The notes under the pieces were generated by a model that worked only from the letters and a program-made list of their open reading frames with translations, was not told the DNA's origin and ran no database searches. Made by a program: the position numbers and the translations under genes. Of a stretch of DNA of 64,000 bases, positions 37,489-47,404 are shown piece by piece. Position 1 is the stretch's first letter. Every line of letters begins with the position of its first letter. The DNA comes from Clostridia bacterium (lineage in GTDB: Bacteria; Bacillota; Clostridia; Oscillospirales; Acutalibacteraceae): the NCBI GenBank assembly GCA_017937865.1, contig JAGBCU010000004.1, positions 21,877 through 85,876 of the forward strand, given 5' to 3'.

Positions 37489-38427
37489 GTGAAAAAGAAG
37501 GCAATAGTGATTATAGGTGCTACTGCTTCGGGTAAAACCGGTTTAGGCGTTTACGTTGCCCGTAAATTTAACGGTGAAGTAATTTCTGCCGACTCAATGC
37601 AGATTTATAAGGGCATGAGTATCGCAACCGCTAAACCCACTATTGAAGAAATGCAGGGGGTACCCCATCATTTGATTGATTTTCTTCCTGTTACTGAAAA
37701 ATATAGCGTTTCCGCTTACTGTAATGATGCAAAAACAGTTTTTGACGATGTTATCAGTAGAGGAAAACTACCGGTTATTGTAGGCGGTACAGGCCTTTAT
37801 ATCGATTCCTTTCTTTCAAATACTCAGTTTTTAGACAATGCAGGCTCTGATACAGTAAGGGAAACCTTAAAGAAAGAGTTTGAAATCAAAGGCATTGAAA
37901 AGCTTTATGAAGAATTATGCGAGGTTGACCCTGAAGCTGCCCGTAATATTCACCCTAATAATACCGTAAGAGTATTAAGGGCGTTAGAGGTTTACAGAGC
38001 AACGGGTAAAACCCTGACTGAGCAGAATTTACTCTCTCACAACATTGAAAGCGATATTGAGCCCTTATATATTGCTATTGGTTATCGTGACAGAGAGATT
38101 CTTTACGATAGAATCAATAAAAGGGTAGATATAATGCTTGAAAACGGCTTATTGGATGAAGCAAAGGATTTTTTCAAAATGAATCCTTCAGTTACAGCAT
38201 TTAAAGCAATAGGCTGCAAGGAATTAAAGCCCTATATTGACGGTGTAGCAGATTTAGATATTTGCGTAGATAATTTAAAACGTGAAACAAGGCGTTATGC
38301 TAAAAGGCAATTAACCTGGTTTAAAAGAAATAATAAAATAAATTGGCTTTATGCCGATAATAAAGATAGAGATACAATCTATAATGAAGCAGAAGCTTTG
38401 ATTAAAGAGTTTTTAGGTGGTGATTGA
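37489..38427 (+). CDS. miaA: tRNA dimethylallyltransferase MiaA
   Basis: This 312-residue protein transfers dimethylallyl to A37 of tRNAs, making the substrate of MiaB. The P-loop is IGATASGKTGLGV at residues 8-20, followed by ISADSMQIYKGMSIATAKP, GVPHHLIDF and VGGTGLYIDSFL. The start is GTG with AAGGTGA upstream. It stops directly before the HlyD-like gene. Confidence 0.97.
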   Translation: MKKKAIVIIGATASGKTGLGVYVARKFNGEVISADSMQIYKGMSIATAKPTIEEMQGVPHHLIDFLPVTEKYSVSAYCNDAKTVFDDVISRGKLPVIVGGTGLYIDSFLSNTQFLDNAGSDTVRETLKKEFEIKGIEKLYEELCEVDPEAARNIHPNNTVRVLRALEVYRATGKTLTEQNLLSHNIESDIEPLYIAIGYRDREILYDRINKRVDIMLENGLLDEAKDFFKMNPSVTAFKAIGCKELKPYIDGVADLDICVDNLKRETRRYAKRQLTWFKRNNKINWLYADNKDRDTIYNEAEALIKEFLGGD

Positions 38428-39654
38428 ATGAAGAATTTAAACTCAAAACGTGTAATTTCAATTGTTTTGATATTCTCTGTTATTGCGTTTTTCTCTTCGT
38501 ATATCATTTACCAAATCGTTGCTTCAGGTAATGCTAAAATGGAAACTGAGTTTGCTTTGAAGGAAACTGTTTATGAAGCAATTGATACTCAGTGCTTTGT
38601 TGTAAGAGATGAAAAATTTATTAATAATGATGCTAAAGGTACTACTGTTTCTTTTGTAACTAACGGCGAAAGAGTTGCGGCAGGCGATACGGTTTCGGTT
38701 GTTTTTGATTCGATTGAGGACGCGTCTTCTTTCTTACAGATACAAGAATTAAAGAAAGAAATTGAACACTATGAATACGTTTCGGGGCAGGCAAACGTTC
38801 AAACGCTGAATATTGACTCTCTTACAAAAAAAATTAACAGTGAATTAACCGATTATCTGAAATCAGTTGATGGCGGTGATTATAAAAAAGCAATTGACAA
38901 GTCTGAGCTGTTTAGGGATTCAGTTATTGGTAAACAAATTGCAACCGGTACCCAGCTTGATTTTGATGATAAGCTTGAGTCATTAAAAAAAGATTTAGAT
39001 GATTTACAGTCTGAAAATTATTCGTATACAGAAATAAAAGCTGGGGAGGCAGGCTATTTTATAAGCGGTTCTGACGGCTACGAAAATTTAATTAAATATT
39101 CTGATGTTGATAATCTTACCAATGCTGATGTTGAAAAGGCTTTAAAAGCAAAGCCCTCAGAAGTTTCTTCTTCAACTGTCGGCAGAACTGTTTCATCATT
39201 CAATTGGTATATAGTGTGTCTTGTTGATACTGATAAGACGGTTGATTTATCGAAGGATAAAGCTATTTTTGTCAACTTTCCGTCCGCCGGTATAGAAAAG
39301 CTTCCTGTTTCAATTCATAAAATAGGAAACAGAGATGCCGATAAAACTTTATTGATTCTTTCTTGTGATGAAATGAATGAGAGCCTTTCTGAATTCAGAA
39401 TTGAAGATGTTCAGATTATTACCGAAGAGTATTCCGGTTTTAAGATATCTAATTCTTCTATCAGAACAGTTGATGGCGAAAAAGGTGTATATATAGTCAG
39501 GGGTAATTTGATGGGCTTTAGAAAAATTCATGTTCTCTATTCTACCGATACTTTTTCTATCGTAGATAACCCTGAAAATTCTTCTGATTATATAAGACTT
39601 TACGATAACGTTGTTACGGAAGGAGTTGATTTGTATGACAATAAACTCGTCTGA
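38428..39654 (+). CDS. HlyD-like membrane-anchored adaptor protein
   Basis: This 408-residue protein has one N-terminal membrane helix (about residues 10-30) and then an extracytoplasmic region with a biotinyl-lipoyl-like hairpin (ATIDTQCFVVRDE-like start, NGERVAAGDTVSVVF), a helical segment and beta-rich remainder. It resembles HlyD-family proteins found next to yggS-sepF in clostridia and may work in envelope or division processes; no transporter gene is nearby. Start ATG immediately follows the miaA stop with GGTGGTGA as ribosome site. It overlaps yggS by 20 bases. Confidence 0.68.
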   Translation: MKNLNSKRVISIVLIFSVIAFFSSYIIYQIVASGNAKMETEFALKETVYEAIDTQCFVVRDEKFINNDAKGTTVSFVTNGERVAAGDTVSVVFDSIEDASSFLQIQELKKEIEHYEYVSGQANVQTLNIDSLTKKINSELTDYLKSVDGGDYKKAIDKSELFRDSVIGKQIATGTQLDFDDKLESLKKDLDDLQSENYSYTEIKAGEAGYFISGSDGYENLIKYSDVDNLTNADVEKALKAKPSEVSSSTVGRTVSSFNWYIVCLVDTDKTVDLSKDKAIFVNFPSAGIEKLPVSIHKIGNRDADKTLLILSCDEMNESLSEFRIEDVQIITEEYSGFKISNSSIRTVDGEKGVYIVRGNLMGFRKIHVLYSTDTFSIVDNPENSSDYIRLYDNVVTEGVDLYDNKLV

Positions 39655-40366
39655 AAACACACGCTTCATTTCCATTAGTGAAAACATAAAAATAATAAAA
39701 AATGAAATGAGCGAAGCCGCAATAAAGTCAGGCAGGAAGCCTGAGGATGTTAAGCTTATGGCTGTAACAAAAACCGTTGCACCGATTTTCATTAATTGGG
39801 CAATAGAAGAATGCGGCATTGATTTAATCGGTGAAAATAAGGTTCAGGAATTTCTTTCTAAAAAAGATGAGTTAAAGCTTTCCGGTGTTGAGAAACACCT
39901 GATCGGTCATTTACAAACCAATAAAGTCAGGAAGATAATTAATGAGGTTGATATGATTCAATCTGTTGACAGTGTCCGTCTTGCAAAAGCAATTTCAGAT
40001 GCTGCTTCTAAAGACTCGTCGAATATTGATATACTTTTAGAAATCAATATAGGTGATGAAGAAAGTAAAACAGGCTTTGATAAAGAGGTTTTTAACGAAT
40101 CACTTATGGAAATTTCTGAATTACCGTTTTTGAACGTCAAAGGCTTAATGACAATACCACCCATCTGCGATGATAACTTATTGTTAGAAAAATACTTTGA
40201 CAGTATGAATGAGTATTTTAATGAAATAAAAAACAAAAAGCTTTTTGGTGATGACTTCAACATTCTTTCTATGGGTATGTCTGGTGATTATAAAGAAGCG
40301 ATTTTACACGGTTCTAATTTAGTAAGAGTTGGCTCCTTGATTTTCGGAGCTCGAATATATAAATAA
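39635..40366 (+). CDS. YggS/YlmE family pyridoxal-phosphate homeostasis protein
   Basis: This 243-residue protein is a PLP-binding protein of the YggS/PROSC family involved in vitamin B6 and amino-acid homeostasis. The PLP lysine lies in KLMAVTKTVAP; later family motifs are EFLSKKDELK, HLIGHLQTNKVRKII, SVDSVRLAKAI, VKGLMTIPP and LSMGMSGDYKEAILHG. ATG 39635 with AAGGAG upstream is preferred over the longer reading from 39611, which starts with TTG. It stands before sepF, as in the ylmE-ylmF cluster of Bacillus. Confidence 0.94.
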   Translation: MTINSSENTRFISISENIKIIKNEMSEAAIKSGRKPEDVKLMAVTKTVAPIFINWAIEECGIDLIGENKVQEFLSKKDELKLSGVEKHLIGHLQTNKVRKIINEVDMIQSVDSVRLAKAISDAASKDSSNIDILLEINIGDEESKTGFDKEVFNESLMEISELPFLNVKGLMTIPPICDDNLLLEKYFDSMNEYFNEIKNKKLFGDDFNILSMGMSGDYKEAILHGSNLVRVGSLIFGARIYK

Positions 40367-40380
40367 CGGAGGTAAAAACT

Positions 40381-40872
40381 ATGTCATTTATGGATTATTG
40401 GAAAAAATTTACAAACACAAATGATGAAGAGGATTACGAAGAGAATCAGTTTGAAGCACAGGAGGAAAACTTCGATAATCGTTCCTTCTCAAACGTTTCT
40501 TCTTATGAGGATTACGAAAGGGAATCACCGAGAACAGCTCAAAGAGCAAGAAGAACAACCAACGACCCCAGCAGAGTTGTTGATGTTCGTACAACTGCAA
40601 TGCTTCAGGTTGTTCTTGTAAAGCCCGACAAATTTGAGGATGCAAGAGGTATTGCTGACCACCTCAACGAGAAAAGAACTGTTGTTCTTAACCTTGAGGC
40701 AGCAAGCCGTGACGTTTCAAGAAGACTTATTGACTTACTTAACGGTGTAGCTTATGCTAACGGTGGTCAGTTAAAGAAGGTTTCAACTAACACATATATC
40801 ATCACACCTTACAACGTTAACGTTTCCGGTGATCTTTTAGATGAATTAGAAAGCACGGGCGTTTTCTTTTAA
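40381..40872 (+). CDS. sepF: Cell division protein SepF
   Basis: This 163-residue protein has a flexible acidic and glutamine-rich linker followed by the SepF core from about residue 70 (VVLVKPDKFEDARGIADHL, NLEAASRDVSRRLIDLLNG, GGQLKKVSTNTYIITPYNV). SepF anchors and bundles FtsZ; the N-terminus (MSFMDYWKKF) is the expected amphipathic membrane-binding helix. It lies between yggS and divIVA, as usual. Confidence 0.96.
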   Translation: MSFMDYWKKFTNTNDEEDYEENQFEAQEENFDNRSFSNVSSYEDYERESPRTAQRARRTTNDPSRVVDVRTTAMLQVVLVKPDKFEDARGIADHLNEKRTVVLNLEAASRDVSRRLIDLLNGVAYANGGQLKKVSTNTYIITPYNVNVSGDLLDELESTGVFF

Positions 40873-40959
40873 TTAATAATAATCAGTTTATAATCAATTG
40901 GGTGAAAAAATATATTCTGTAAAAGTTTATTCACTCTAAACGGAAGTGGGGATTTTATT

Positions 40960-42288
40960 ATGATGACACCTTCAGAGCTCAGAGAGTATGAATTTAAGGG
41001 TGCTGGCAGAAATGCTTACAAATCAGATGATGTTGACGAATTTTTTGCAACTGTATCAATCGCTTACGAAAAAATGTATCGCGAAAACGCAGAGCTTGTA
41101 AAACGTGTTAGCTTATTAGCTGACAGACTTGAGCAATATAAACAGGATGAAACTGACATAAAGCAGGCTGTTTTAAGTGCTCAAAAAGCAGCGGATATCA
41201 TTGTTAAAGAGGCTGAAATGTCTGTTGAGGATTCAAAATCGGAAGCTGATGCAATTCTTGCAGCAGCAAAAGGCGAAGCCGATATTATCAAAGCTGATGC
41301 AGAGAAGCAGGCTATTGCTGACTCTGACCTTCTTCTTTCGATTGCTCGCGATAAAGCAGAAGCAATTATCAATAAAGCAAAAGAAGAGGCTCACGGTATT
41401 CTTATTAAAGCAAACGATTCTGCAAGCGACACGGTTGGTGCTGCAAACAGAACTGTTACAAGTGAATCTTTACATTATGATATGCTTAAAAAAGAGGTTT
41501 CTGAATTCAGAGCATCTATACTTTCACAGTATAAAGCACATATTGAAATGATTTCAAAGCTTCCCGAGCTTGCAATTGAAAAAGCAAACGAAATCGAAGC
41601 ACAGAAAAAAGAGGAAGAGGCTTCACTTGTTGTCGATGTTGCAGATGAAGAGACAATCGACAACTCTACTGAAGAGATGGTAGATGAAGCTACATCTGAA
41701 GGTTTCGAAATCGTTACAGAAGGCTTAGAATTTGACTCTTTTGAAGAGGATGAAGATGATATTGCAGGTGAAGACGTTGTAAAAACAACTCTTCCTTACG
41801 ATTTCTTTGAGGAAAGCTCCTCTCTTGAATTTGTTGAAGACGATTCTGCTGATGATACAGAAGCAGTTGAAGAGGCTGATAGCTTTGAATCCGGCTTTTC
41901 TGTTGAAGCTGATGCACTTGATTTTTCAAATGATTTTGCTGAAGAAGCTGATGATGCTGATGAGAGCGAAGAGAATGTTAAAGAATTAGCAGAAGATGTA
42001 GCGGAAAATGATGCTCCCGCTTCTTATGAAGCTGGAACCGATACTGAAATTGAAGAAAAAGAATACGAAGATATTCCGATTTCCAAGGGTTTTGCAGTTG
42101 ATGCAGGTGAAATTGATTTTTCAATGTTTGAAGAAGAAGGTGAAACACCTTCATTATTTGATTCGATTGAAAAAATTGATGATAATAAATTTTCTGTTGC
42201 ATACGACGAAGATGATGATTATATTGATGAAGACGGTGATGACGGTGAGTCTAAGCCAAAATTCGGCTTCTTTCGTAGAAAAAAATAA
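40960..42288 (+). CDS. DivIVA-domain protein with long acidic tail
   Basis: This 442-residue protein starts with a DivIVA domain (MTPSELREYEFKGAGRNAY, DDVDEFFATVSIAYEKMYRE) and a coiled coil to about residue 210. The remaining half is a highly acidic low-complexity region rich in Glu, Asp, Val and Ala, ending in the basic FGFFRRKK. DivIVA proteins mark negatively curved membrane and poles. The long acidic tail is unlike the compact Bacillus protein. ATG 40963 is an alternative start. It lies between sepF and lspA. Confidence 0.88.
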   Translation: MMTPSELREYEFKGAGRNAYKSDDVDEFFATVSIAYEKMYRENAELVKRVSLLADRLEQYKQDETDIKQAVLSAQKAADIIVKEAEMSVEDSKSEADAILAAAKGEADIIKADAEKQAIADSDLLLSIARDKAEAIINKAKEEAHGILIKANDSASDTVGAANRTVTSESLHYDMLKKEVSEFRASILSQYKAHIEMISKLPELAIEKANEIEAQKKEEEASLVVDVADEETIDNSTEEMVDEATSEGFEIVTEGLEFDSFEEDEDDIAGEDVVKTTLPYDFFEESSSLEFVEDDSADDTEAVEEADSFESGFSVEADALDFSNDFAEEADDADESEENVKELAEDVAENDAPASYEAGTDTEIEEKEYEDIPISKGFAVDAGEIDFSMFEEEGETPSLFDSIEKIDDNKFSVAYDEDDDYIDEDGDDGESKPKFGFFRRKK

Positions 42289-42303
42289 TTTTTAGGTGTT
42301 ATT

Positions 42304-42816
42304 ATGTCCGTGTTTTTAACGTTGCTTATATGTGCCGCTCTTATCGGTGCAGACCAATTATTTAAATTTCTTGTAATTGAATATTTAAAGCCCATCGGTT
42401 TTGTTAACGTTATTGACGGCGTTTTACGTTTCAGATACGTTGAAAACACGGGAGCTATTTTTGGCTCTTTCGCTGCTCATACGGCAGTTTTAACAGTTTT
42501 TTCACTTATATTGCTCATTGCAACAATAATTTTCCTTGTTAAAAATAAAGATAAATCTAAAATTGTAAACGTATGTCTTGTTCTTATGATTTCTGGCGGT
42601 TTAGGCAACATAATTGACAGAATAAGACTAAAGTACGTTGTTGACTTTATTGAACCCTTATTTGTTGATTTTGCTGTTTTCAATTTTGCTGACTGTCTTA
42701 TAACTGTTGGTGCGTTTGCTTTAGTTATTTATTTAACTATTGATATTATTAAAGACGGAAAAAAGCATAAAGCTACGGTTAATAACACAACGGAGAAAAG
42801 TAATGGAACAACTTGA
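42304..42816 (+). CDS. lspA: Lipoprotein signal peptidase
   Basis: This 170-residue integral membrane protein has four hydrophobic segments and cleaves lipoprotein signal peptides. The catalytic aspartates lie in GGLGNIIDRIRL and FNFADCLITVG; VENTGAIFGSF is also conserved. A basic tail rich in Lys, Asn and Thr follows the last helix. It overlaps rluD by 14 bases. Confidence 0.96.
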   Translation: MSVFLTLLICAALIGADQLFKFLVIEYLKPIGFVNVIDGVLRFRYVENTGAIFGSFAAHTAVLTVFSLILLIATIIFLVKNKDKSKIVNVCLVLMISGGLGNIIDRIRLKYVVDFIEPLFVDFAVFNFADCLITVGAFALVIYLTIDIIKDGKKHKATVNNTTEKSNGTT

Positions 42817-43714
42817 GTTTATTATTGATTTATCAGTTTCCGGTGAAAGACTTGATAAAGCTGTTTCCTTGCTATGTGAAAATATTTCCCGTAGCTCCGC
42901 ACAGACGCTTATTGAAGACGGCAATATTCTTGTTAATAATAAGGTTGCAAATAAAAAAACAAGTCTTAAAGAAGGGGATTGCGTAACAATTAATCTCCCT
43001 GAACCGAAAGAACTTGATGTTACACCTGAAAACATTCCTTTAGACATAGTTTACGAGGATGAGCATCTTTTGGTTGTAAACAAGCCTAAGGGCATGGTTG
43101 TTCATCCTGCCGCAGGTAATTATAACGGCACACTTGTTAATGCGCTTTTATATCATTGCGGAGATTCACTTTCAGGAATTAACGGTGTTATAAGACCGGG
43201 TATCGTTCATAGAATTGATAAGGATACAAGCGGTTTGCTTATTGTTGCTAAAACTGATGTTGCTCATAAAGGTCTTGCTGAGCAAATCAAAGAGCATAGC
43301 TTTAAACGAGAATACAGAACTGTTGTCGTCGGCAACATTAAGGATGATAGAGGTACTATTGATGCACCAATAGGCAGACACCCGAAAGACAGAAAAAAAC
43401 AAGCAGTTACCGATAAAAATTCAAGAAATGCTATCACTCATTACGAAGTAATTGAACGATTCAACGGATTTACTTTTTTGCGGGTAATTCTTGAAACGGG
43501 GCGTACTCACCAGATAAGAGTTCATATGTCTTACAGAGGTAATCCCGTGGCGGGTGATACTGTTTACGGAAATGCTAAGAAAACCTACGGCTTAGAAGGT
43601 CAGTGTCTTCACGCCGCAGTAATTGGCTTTGTTCACCCGATTACTAATGAATATCTTGAATTTGAATCTGACTTACCCGATTATTTTACTGATTTCTTAA
43701 AAAGGATTTCTTAA
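42803..43714 (+). CDS. RluD-type pseudouridine synthase
   Basis: This 303-residue protein has an S4 RNA-binding domain (GERLDKAVSLLC, IEDGNILVNNKVANKK) and a RluA-family catalytic domain with HRIDKDTSGLLIVAKT holding the nucleophilic Asp. It most likely modifies 23S rRNA, as YlyB does next to lspA in Bacillus. ATG 42803 with GGAG seven bases upstream is preferred over a longer reading from 42740. Confidence 0.94.
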   Translation: MEQLEFIIDLSVSGERLDKAVSLLCENISRSSAQTLIEDGNILVNNKVANKKTSLKEGDCVTINLPEPKELDVTPENIPLDIVYEDEHLLVVNKPKGMVVHPAAGNYNGTLVNALLYHCGDSLSGINGVIRPGIVHRIDKDTSGLLIVAKTDVAHKGLAEQIKEHSFKREYRTVVVGNIKDDRGTIDAPIGRHPKDRKKQAVTDKNSRNAITHYEVIERFNGFTFLRVILETGRTHQIRVHMSYRGNPVAGDTVYGNAKKTYGLEGQCLHAAVIGFVHPITNEYLEFESDLPDYFTDFLKRIS

Positions 43715-43715
43715 T

Positions 43716-44543
43716 ATGTCTAAAAAATACTCTGATTGGCTTCTCGTTTCCGATATTGACGGTACATTAAACGATAAGTCTATGAAATTACCTGCTAATA
43801 ATAAAAAAGAAATCAAGCGTTTTGTTGAAGCAGGTGGTAATCTCACCTTATGCTCAGGCAGAAACCTTGAATCTCTTAACATTCATTATAATAAGCTGGG
43901 TATTAAAACACCTGCAATTTGTTTAAACGGTGCAGGAATTTTTGATTATAATTCAAACAATTTGATATATTATAATGTTATAACAACTCAAGGTGAAGAG
44001 GTTTTACTTGATATATTCAGTCGGTATAAGCTTCTCAATTTAACGGTTTTTTCATACAATAAAATTTTTCTTGCTAAAAAAACTTGTTTATATGGTTTTG
44101 TTATCTCAAAAGTGGATAACCTTTCTTATGAGTTTTGCAACAAAATCTCCGATTTACCTCGCGGAAATTGGGGCAAAATATCATTTTTCGGTTTACCTTC
44201 TACTTTAAAAAAAATTCAAAAAGAGCTTAAAAATGAAAACAACTCCGAGTTGTTTGATTTCTTTTATACCTCACCCGTAACTCTTGAGGTTGTTAATAAG
44301 GGTGTGAATAAGGGTAATGCAGTTTTAAAGCTCGCCGAATATCTCGGTATAAATAAGAAAAACACTGCCGCTGTGGGCGATTATTATAACGACGTTGATA
44401 TGTTTAAAAGGGTAGAACACCCTGTTTGTTGCGGTCAAGCTCCCGATGACATTAAAGAAATGTGTGAGCACGTAACATGTCATTGTAATAACGGTGCAGT
44501 AGCTGAGTTTATAAATTATATTGAAAATAAATACATTAAATAA
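43716..44543 (+). CDS. Cof-type HAD hydrolase
   Basis: This 275-residue protein is a HAD phosphatase with a large type II cap. Motif I is [13 protein letters not shown] near residue 12, motif II is LCSGRN, the conserved lysine lies in [16 protein letters not shown], and motif IV is [15 protein letters not shown]. Such enzymes act on sugar phosphates or flavin-type phosphates; the substrate is unknown. Its stop overlaps an ATG that is not used; the next gene starts at 44558. Confidence 0.9.
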   Translation: MSKKYSDWLLVSDIDGTLNDKSMKLPANNKKEIKRFVEAGGNLTLCSGRNLESLNIHYNKLGIKTPAICLNGAGIFDYNSNNLIYYNVITTQGEEVLLDIFSRYKLLNLTVFSYNKIFLAKKTCLYGFVISKVDNLSYEFCNKISDLPRGNWGKISFFGLPSTLKKIQKELKNENNSELFDFFYTSPVTLEVVNKGVNKGNAVLKLAEYLGINKKNTAAVGDYYNDVDMFKRVEHPVCCGQAPDDIKEMCEHVTCHCNNGAVAEFINYIENKYIK

Positions 44544-44557
44544 TGGAGGAATTATTA

Positions 44558-45400
44558 ATGGATGCTATTTCTAAAAAAGAATTAGCTAAAATTGCCTGTA
44601 ATGTCAGAATGGGCATTATCGAAGGCACTTTTAATGCTAAATCAGGTCATCCCGGCGGTTCTCTTTCTATCACCGAGATTTTAACTTATCTTTATTTTAA
44701 AGAAATGAATATTAATCCCGAGAAGCCTACAGCTTGTAACAGAGATAGATTTGTTCTTTCAAAGGGACATGCTGCACCTGCTCTTTATTCAGTTATGGCT
44801 AACAGAGGATTTTTTCCCGTTGAGGAGCTTAAGACGTTAAGAAAGGTTGATTCAAGACTTCAGGGTCATCCCAGTATGAACTATCTTCCCGGTATTGATA
44901 TCAGCTCAGGCTCTCTTGGACAAGGTATATCAGCTGCATGCGGTATGGCTTTAGGTTCAAAGCTTAAAGGGGATGCTTTCAGAGTTTATACTATCCTTGG
45001 TGACGGTGAGATTGAAGAAGGTCAGGTCTGGGAAGCTGCTATGTATGCTGCTGCCAAAAAGCTTGATAACCTTGTTGCATTTGTTGATAATAATAACCTT
45101 CAGATTGACGGTACAGTTGAAGAGGTTAACTCACCTTATCCTATTCCTGAAAAATTTGCTGCTTTCGGCTGGAACGTTATTGAAATTGACGGTCATAATT
45201 TCGATGAAATTGAGGCTGCACTCAATGAGGCAAAAGCAACAAAAGGTAAGCCTACCGCAATTATTGCTACTACAACTAAAGGTAAAGGTGTTTCCTTTAT
45301 GGAAAATCAGGTTAATTGGCACGGTTCCGCACCTAATGCAGAGCAATACGAAATCGCAATGAACGAGCTTAAAGCTCTTCTTAATGAAATGGAGGGTTAA
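44558..45400 (+). CDS. Transketolase, N-terminal subunit
   Basis: This 280-residue protein is the ThDP pyrophosphate-binding half of a split transketolase of the non-oxidative pentose phosphate pathway. The ThDP motif is [19 protein letters not shown] followed by [22 protein letters not shown] and [10 protein letters not shown] are also typical. The start is ATG 44558, because GGAGG (44545-44549) lies before it and after the upstream ATG 44543. It is coupled to the C-terminal subunit. Confidence 0.96.
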   Translation: MDAISKKELAKIACNVRMGIIEGTFNAKSGHPGGSLSITEILTYLYFKEMNINPEKPTACNRDRFVLSKGHAAPALYSVMANRGFFPVEELKTLRKVDSRLQGHPSMNYLPGIDISSGSLGQGISAACGMALGSKLKGDAFRVYTILGDGEIEEGQVWEAAMYAAAKKLDNLVAFVDNNNLQIDGTVEEVNSPYPIPEKFAAFGWNVIEIDGHNFDEIEAALNEAKATKGKPTAIIATTTKGKGVSFMENQVNWHGSAPNAEQYEIAMNELKALLNEMEG

Positions 45401-45402
45401 TG

Positions 45403-46347
45403 ATGGCAGATGTAATTAAAACCGCAACTCGTGACGCTTACGGTAAAGCTCTCGTTGAGTTAGGTGAAAAAAATCCCGACGTTCTTGTACTTGATGCTGA
45501 CCTTGCAGCTGCAACAAAAACCGGTGCTTTTAAAAAAGCTTTCCCCGAAAGATTCTTTGATACAGGTATTGCTGAGGGTAATATGATGGGCGTTGCTGCA
45601 GGTCTTGCAACAACCGGCTATACAGTATTCGCAAGCTCGTTTGCTATGTTTAGTGCAGGTAGGGCCTTTGAGCAGGTTAGAAACACAATTGCTTATCCGC
45701 ATCTTAACGTTAAAATCGGTGCTACTCACGCAGGTATTTCCGTTGGTGAAGACGGTGCGAGTCATCAGTGCTGTGAGGATATTGCACTTATGAGATCAAT
45801 TCCCGGTATGGTTATTATTAACCCTGCTGACGACATTGAAGCAAGAGCGGCTGTATTTGCTGCTGCTGAGCATAACGGACCTGTATATATGCGATTTGGC
45901 AGACTTGCTGTACCGAGAATTTTTGATGAAAGCTATAAGTTTGAAATCGGAAAAGCTGTAACTCTTAAAGAGGGTAGCGACGTTACAATTATCGCAACCG
46001 GTCTTATGGTAAATGAAGCATTAATAGCTGCCGAGGAGCTTTCAAAAGAGGGGATATCTGCTGAGGTTATCAATATGCATACAATCAAACCTCTTGATAA
46101 GGATGCAATAATCAAATCAGCAAAGAAAACAGGTTGTATCGTTACAGCTGAAGAGCATAATGTCGTAGGTGGCATGGGCGATGCAGTTTGTGATGCTGTT
46201 TGCTCTGAATATCCTGTTCCCGTTGTCAAGGTTGGCGTTGAAGACACATTTGGTAAATCAGGTCCTGCTGTTGAGCTTCTTCACTTCTTCGGTCTTGATG
46301 CCGATAATATAGTTAAAAAAGCCAAAATTGCAATTGAAAAGAAGTGA
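45403..46347 (+). CDS. Transketolase, C-terminal subunit
   Basis: This 314-residue protein is the pyrimidine-binding and C-terminal half of split transketolase. Characteristic blocks are FFDTGIAEGNMMGVAAGLA with the catalytic glutamate, ATHAGISVGEDGASHQ, and VTAEEHNVVGGMGDAV. ATG 45403 is seven bases from GGAGGG and preferred over ATG 45400, which overlaps the stop of the first subunit. The same arrangement occurs widely in Bacillota. Confidence 0.96.
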   Translation: MADVIKTATRDAYGKALVELGEKNPDVLVLDADLAAATKTGAFKKAFPERFFDTGIAEGNMMGVAAGLATTGYTVFASSFAMFSAGRAFEQVRNTIAYPHLNVKIGATHAGISVGEDGASHQCCEDIALMRSIPGMVIINPADDIEARAAVFAAAEHNGPVYMRFGRLAVPRIFDESYKFEIGKAVTLKEGSDVTIIATGLMVNEALIAAEELSKEGISAEVINMHTIKPLDKDAIIKSAKKTGCIVTAEEHNVVGGMGDAVCDAVCSEYPVPVVKVGVEDTFGKSGPAVELLHFFGLDADNIVKKAKIAIEKK

Positions 46348-46392
46348 TTTTAATATTTAAACTAAAACAACTGTAAAATATTTGTATTTTTA

Positions 46393-46421
46393 TTGAAAAT
46401 AACAAAAATATGTGTTATACT
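46393..46421 (+). promoter_or_regulatory. Promoter of the zinc-ribbon membrane protein gene
   Basis: TTGAAA at 46393-46398 and TATACT at 46416-46421 are 17 bases apart, 43 bases before the start codon at 46464. Confidence 0.75.
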
Positions 46422-46463
46422 TAATAAGATATAAAATATTTTTAGTGACAGGGAGATTGTTTT

Positions 46464-47279
46464 ATGGCTAATTGTCCTAAATGCGGTTACAAATTAAGAT
46501 TAATTGACGTTAAGGCTGAGTGCCCTAAATGTGGCGTTAACCTTATGTATTACAACCATCAGGAAAGGCTTCAGGAGGATGCCGACAAGGCTGAAGAAGA
46601 GCACGTAAGAATGCAACCTAAGATTGACAGAGTTAAATTCTCTTTCATTGGTACAAAGCTTTCTATTGTTCGTCTTATCTTGTTATTAGTTCCTATCGGA
46701 ATGCTTTTCTTACCTTTAGCACACATCAACGTAAATATGCCTTTCAAAACAATAGATGCTAACATCTCAATTCTTAACATTGTTATGGATGTTATTATGG
46801 AGATGGATTTCGGTCTTGTTTTTGATATGATTGCAGGCTCAGAGTTAACAAGAATTGCTTTTGTTTTCTATTTGCTTTCAATGGTGTTCGTATTAGTTGC
46901 TGCTGTTTTTGCAATTCTCAATATACCTTTCGATTCAGTTTCTTGCTCACCGAAGGGCTTCAAGAGAAATGTAACTCTTTCTTCTTGCGGTATTGCTTTT
47001 ACTGTTTTAAGCATCATTTCATTCTTTGTATTTAACAGTCAGCTTACAAAAGCTTTCGGTGGTGTTTATTCAGGTAGCATCGGTATCGGAGCATTCTTAG
47101 TAATAATCGCTTTCATAGCTGTAATTATAATAAACATAGCTATCAAAAAGCAGAATGCACCTATAAAGTACAAAGACCTTTCAGAATGTATTGAAAGACT
47201 TGAAAAGCGTAAACAAGAACTTGCTTTAATTGAAGAAGAAGCAGAAAGAATTCTTGCAGAGAAAAAGAAAAATGCATAA
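46464..47279 (+). CDS. Zinc-ribbon membrane protein of unknown function
   Basis: This 271-residue protein begins with a zinc ribbon of four cysteines (CPKCGYKL and CPKCGVNL). About four membrane segments follow (near residues 70-95, 130-155, 173-195 and 207-230) and then a charged coiled-coil tail rich in Glu and Lys. I do not recognise a specific family. It is monocistronic, with its own strong promoter and terminator. The zinc ribbon is probably cytoplasmic. Confidence 0.8.
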   Translation: MANCPKCGYKLRLIDVKAECPKCGVNLMYYNHQERLQEDADKAEEEHVRMQPKIDRVKFSFIGTKLSIVRLILLLVPIGMLFLPLAHINVNMPFKTIDANISILNIVMDVIMEMDFGLVFDMIAGSELTRIAFVFYLLSMVFVLVAAVFAILNIPFDSVSCSPKGFKRNVTLSSCGIAFTVLSIISFFVFNSQLTKAFGGVYSGSIGIGAFLVIIAFIAVIIINIAIKKQNAPIKYKDLSECIERLEKRKQELALIEEEAERILAEKKKNA

Positions 47280-47285
47280 TTTTTT

Positions 47286-47317
47286 AAAGCCGATAGACTC
47301 AAAAGTTTATCGGCTTT
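47286..47317 (+). terminator. Intrinsic terminator
   Basis: A 14-pair stem (47286-47299 with 47304-47317, one G-U pair) with loop CAAA is followed by TT and lies seven bases after the zinc-ribbon gene. Confidence 0.88.
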
Positions 47318-47352
47318 TTATATTATTTTAATATATACTAATAATCTTTTAT

Positions 47353-47392
47353 AAAAATCGCCCGACCTCAGATCAATTGAAAAGAGGTCGGG
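47353..47392 (-). terminator. Terminator of the 6S RNA gene
   Basis: On the minus strand CCCGACCTC pairs with GAGGTCGGG (47384-47392 and 47361-47369), then CGATTTTT. It lies directly after the 6S RNA 3' end. Confidence 0.85.
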
Positions 47393-47404
47393 TTAATTTT
47401 TCAG

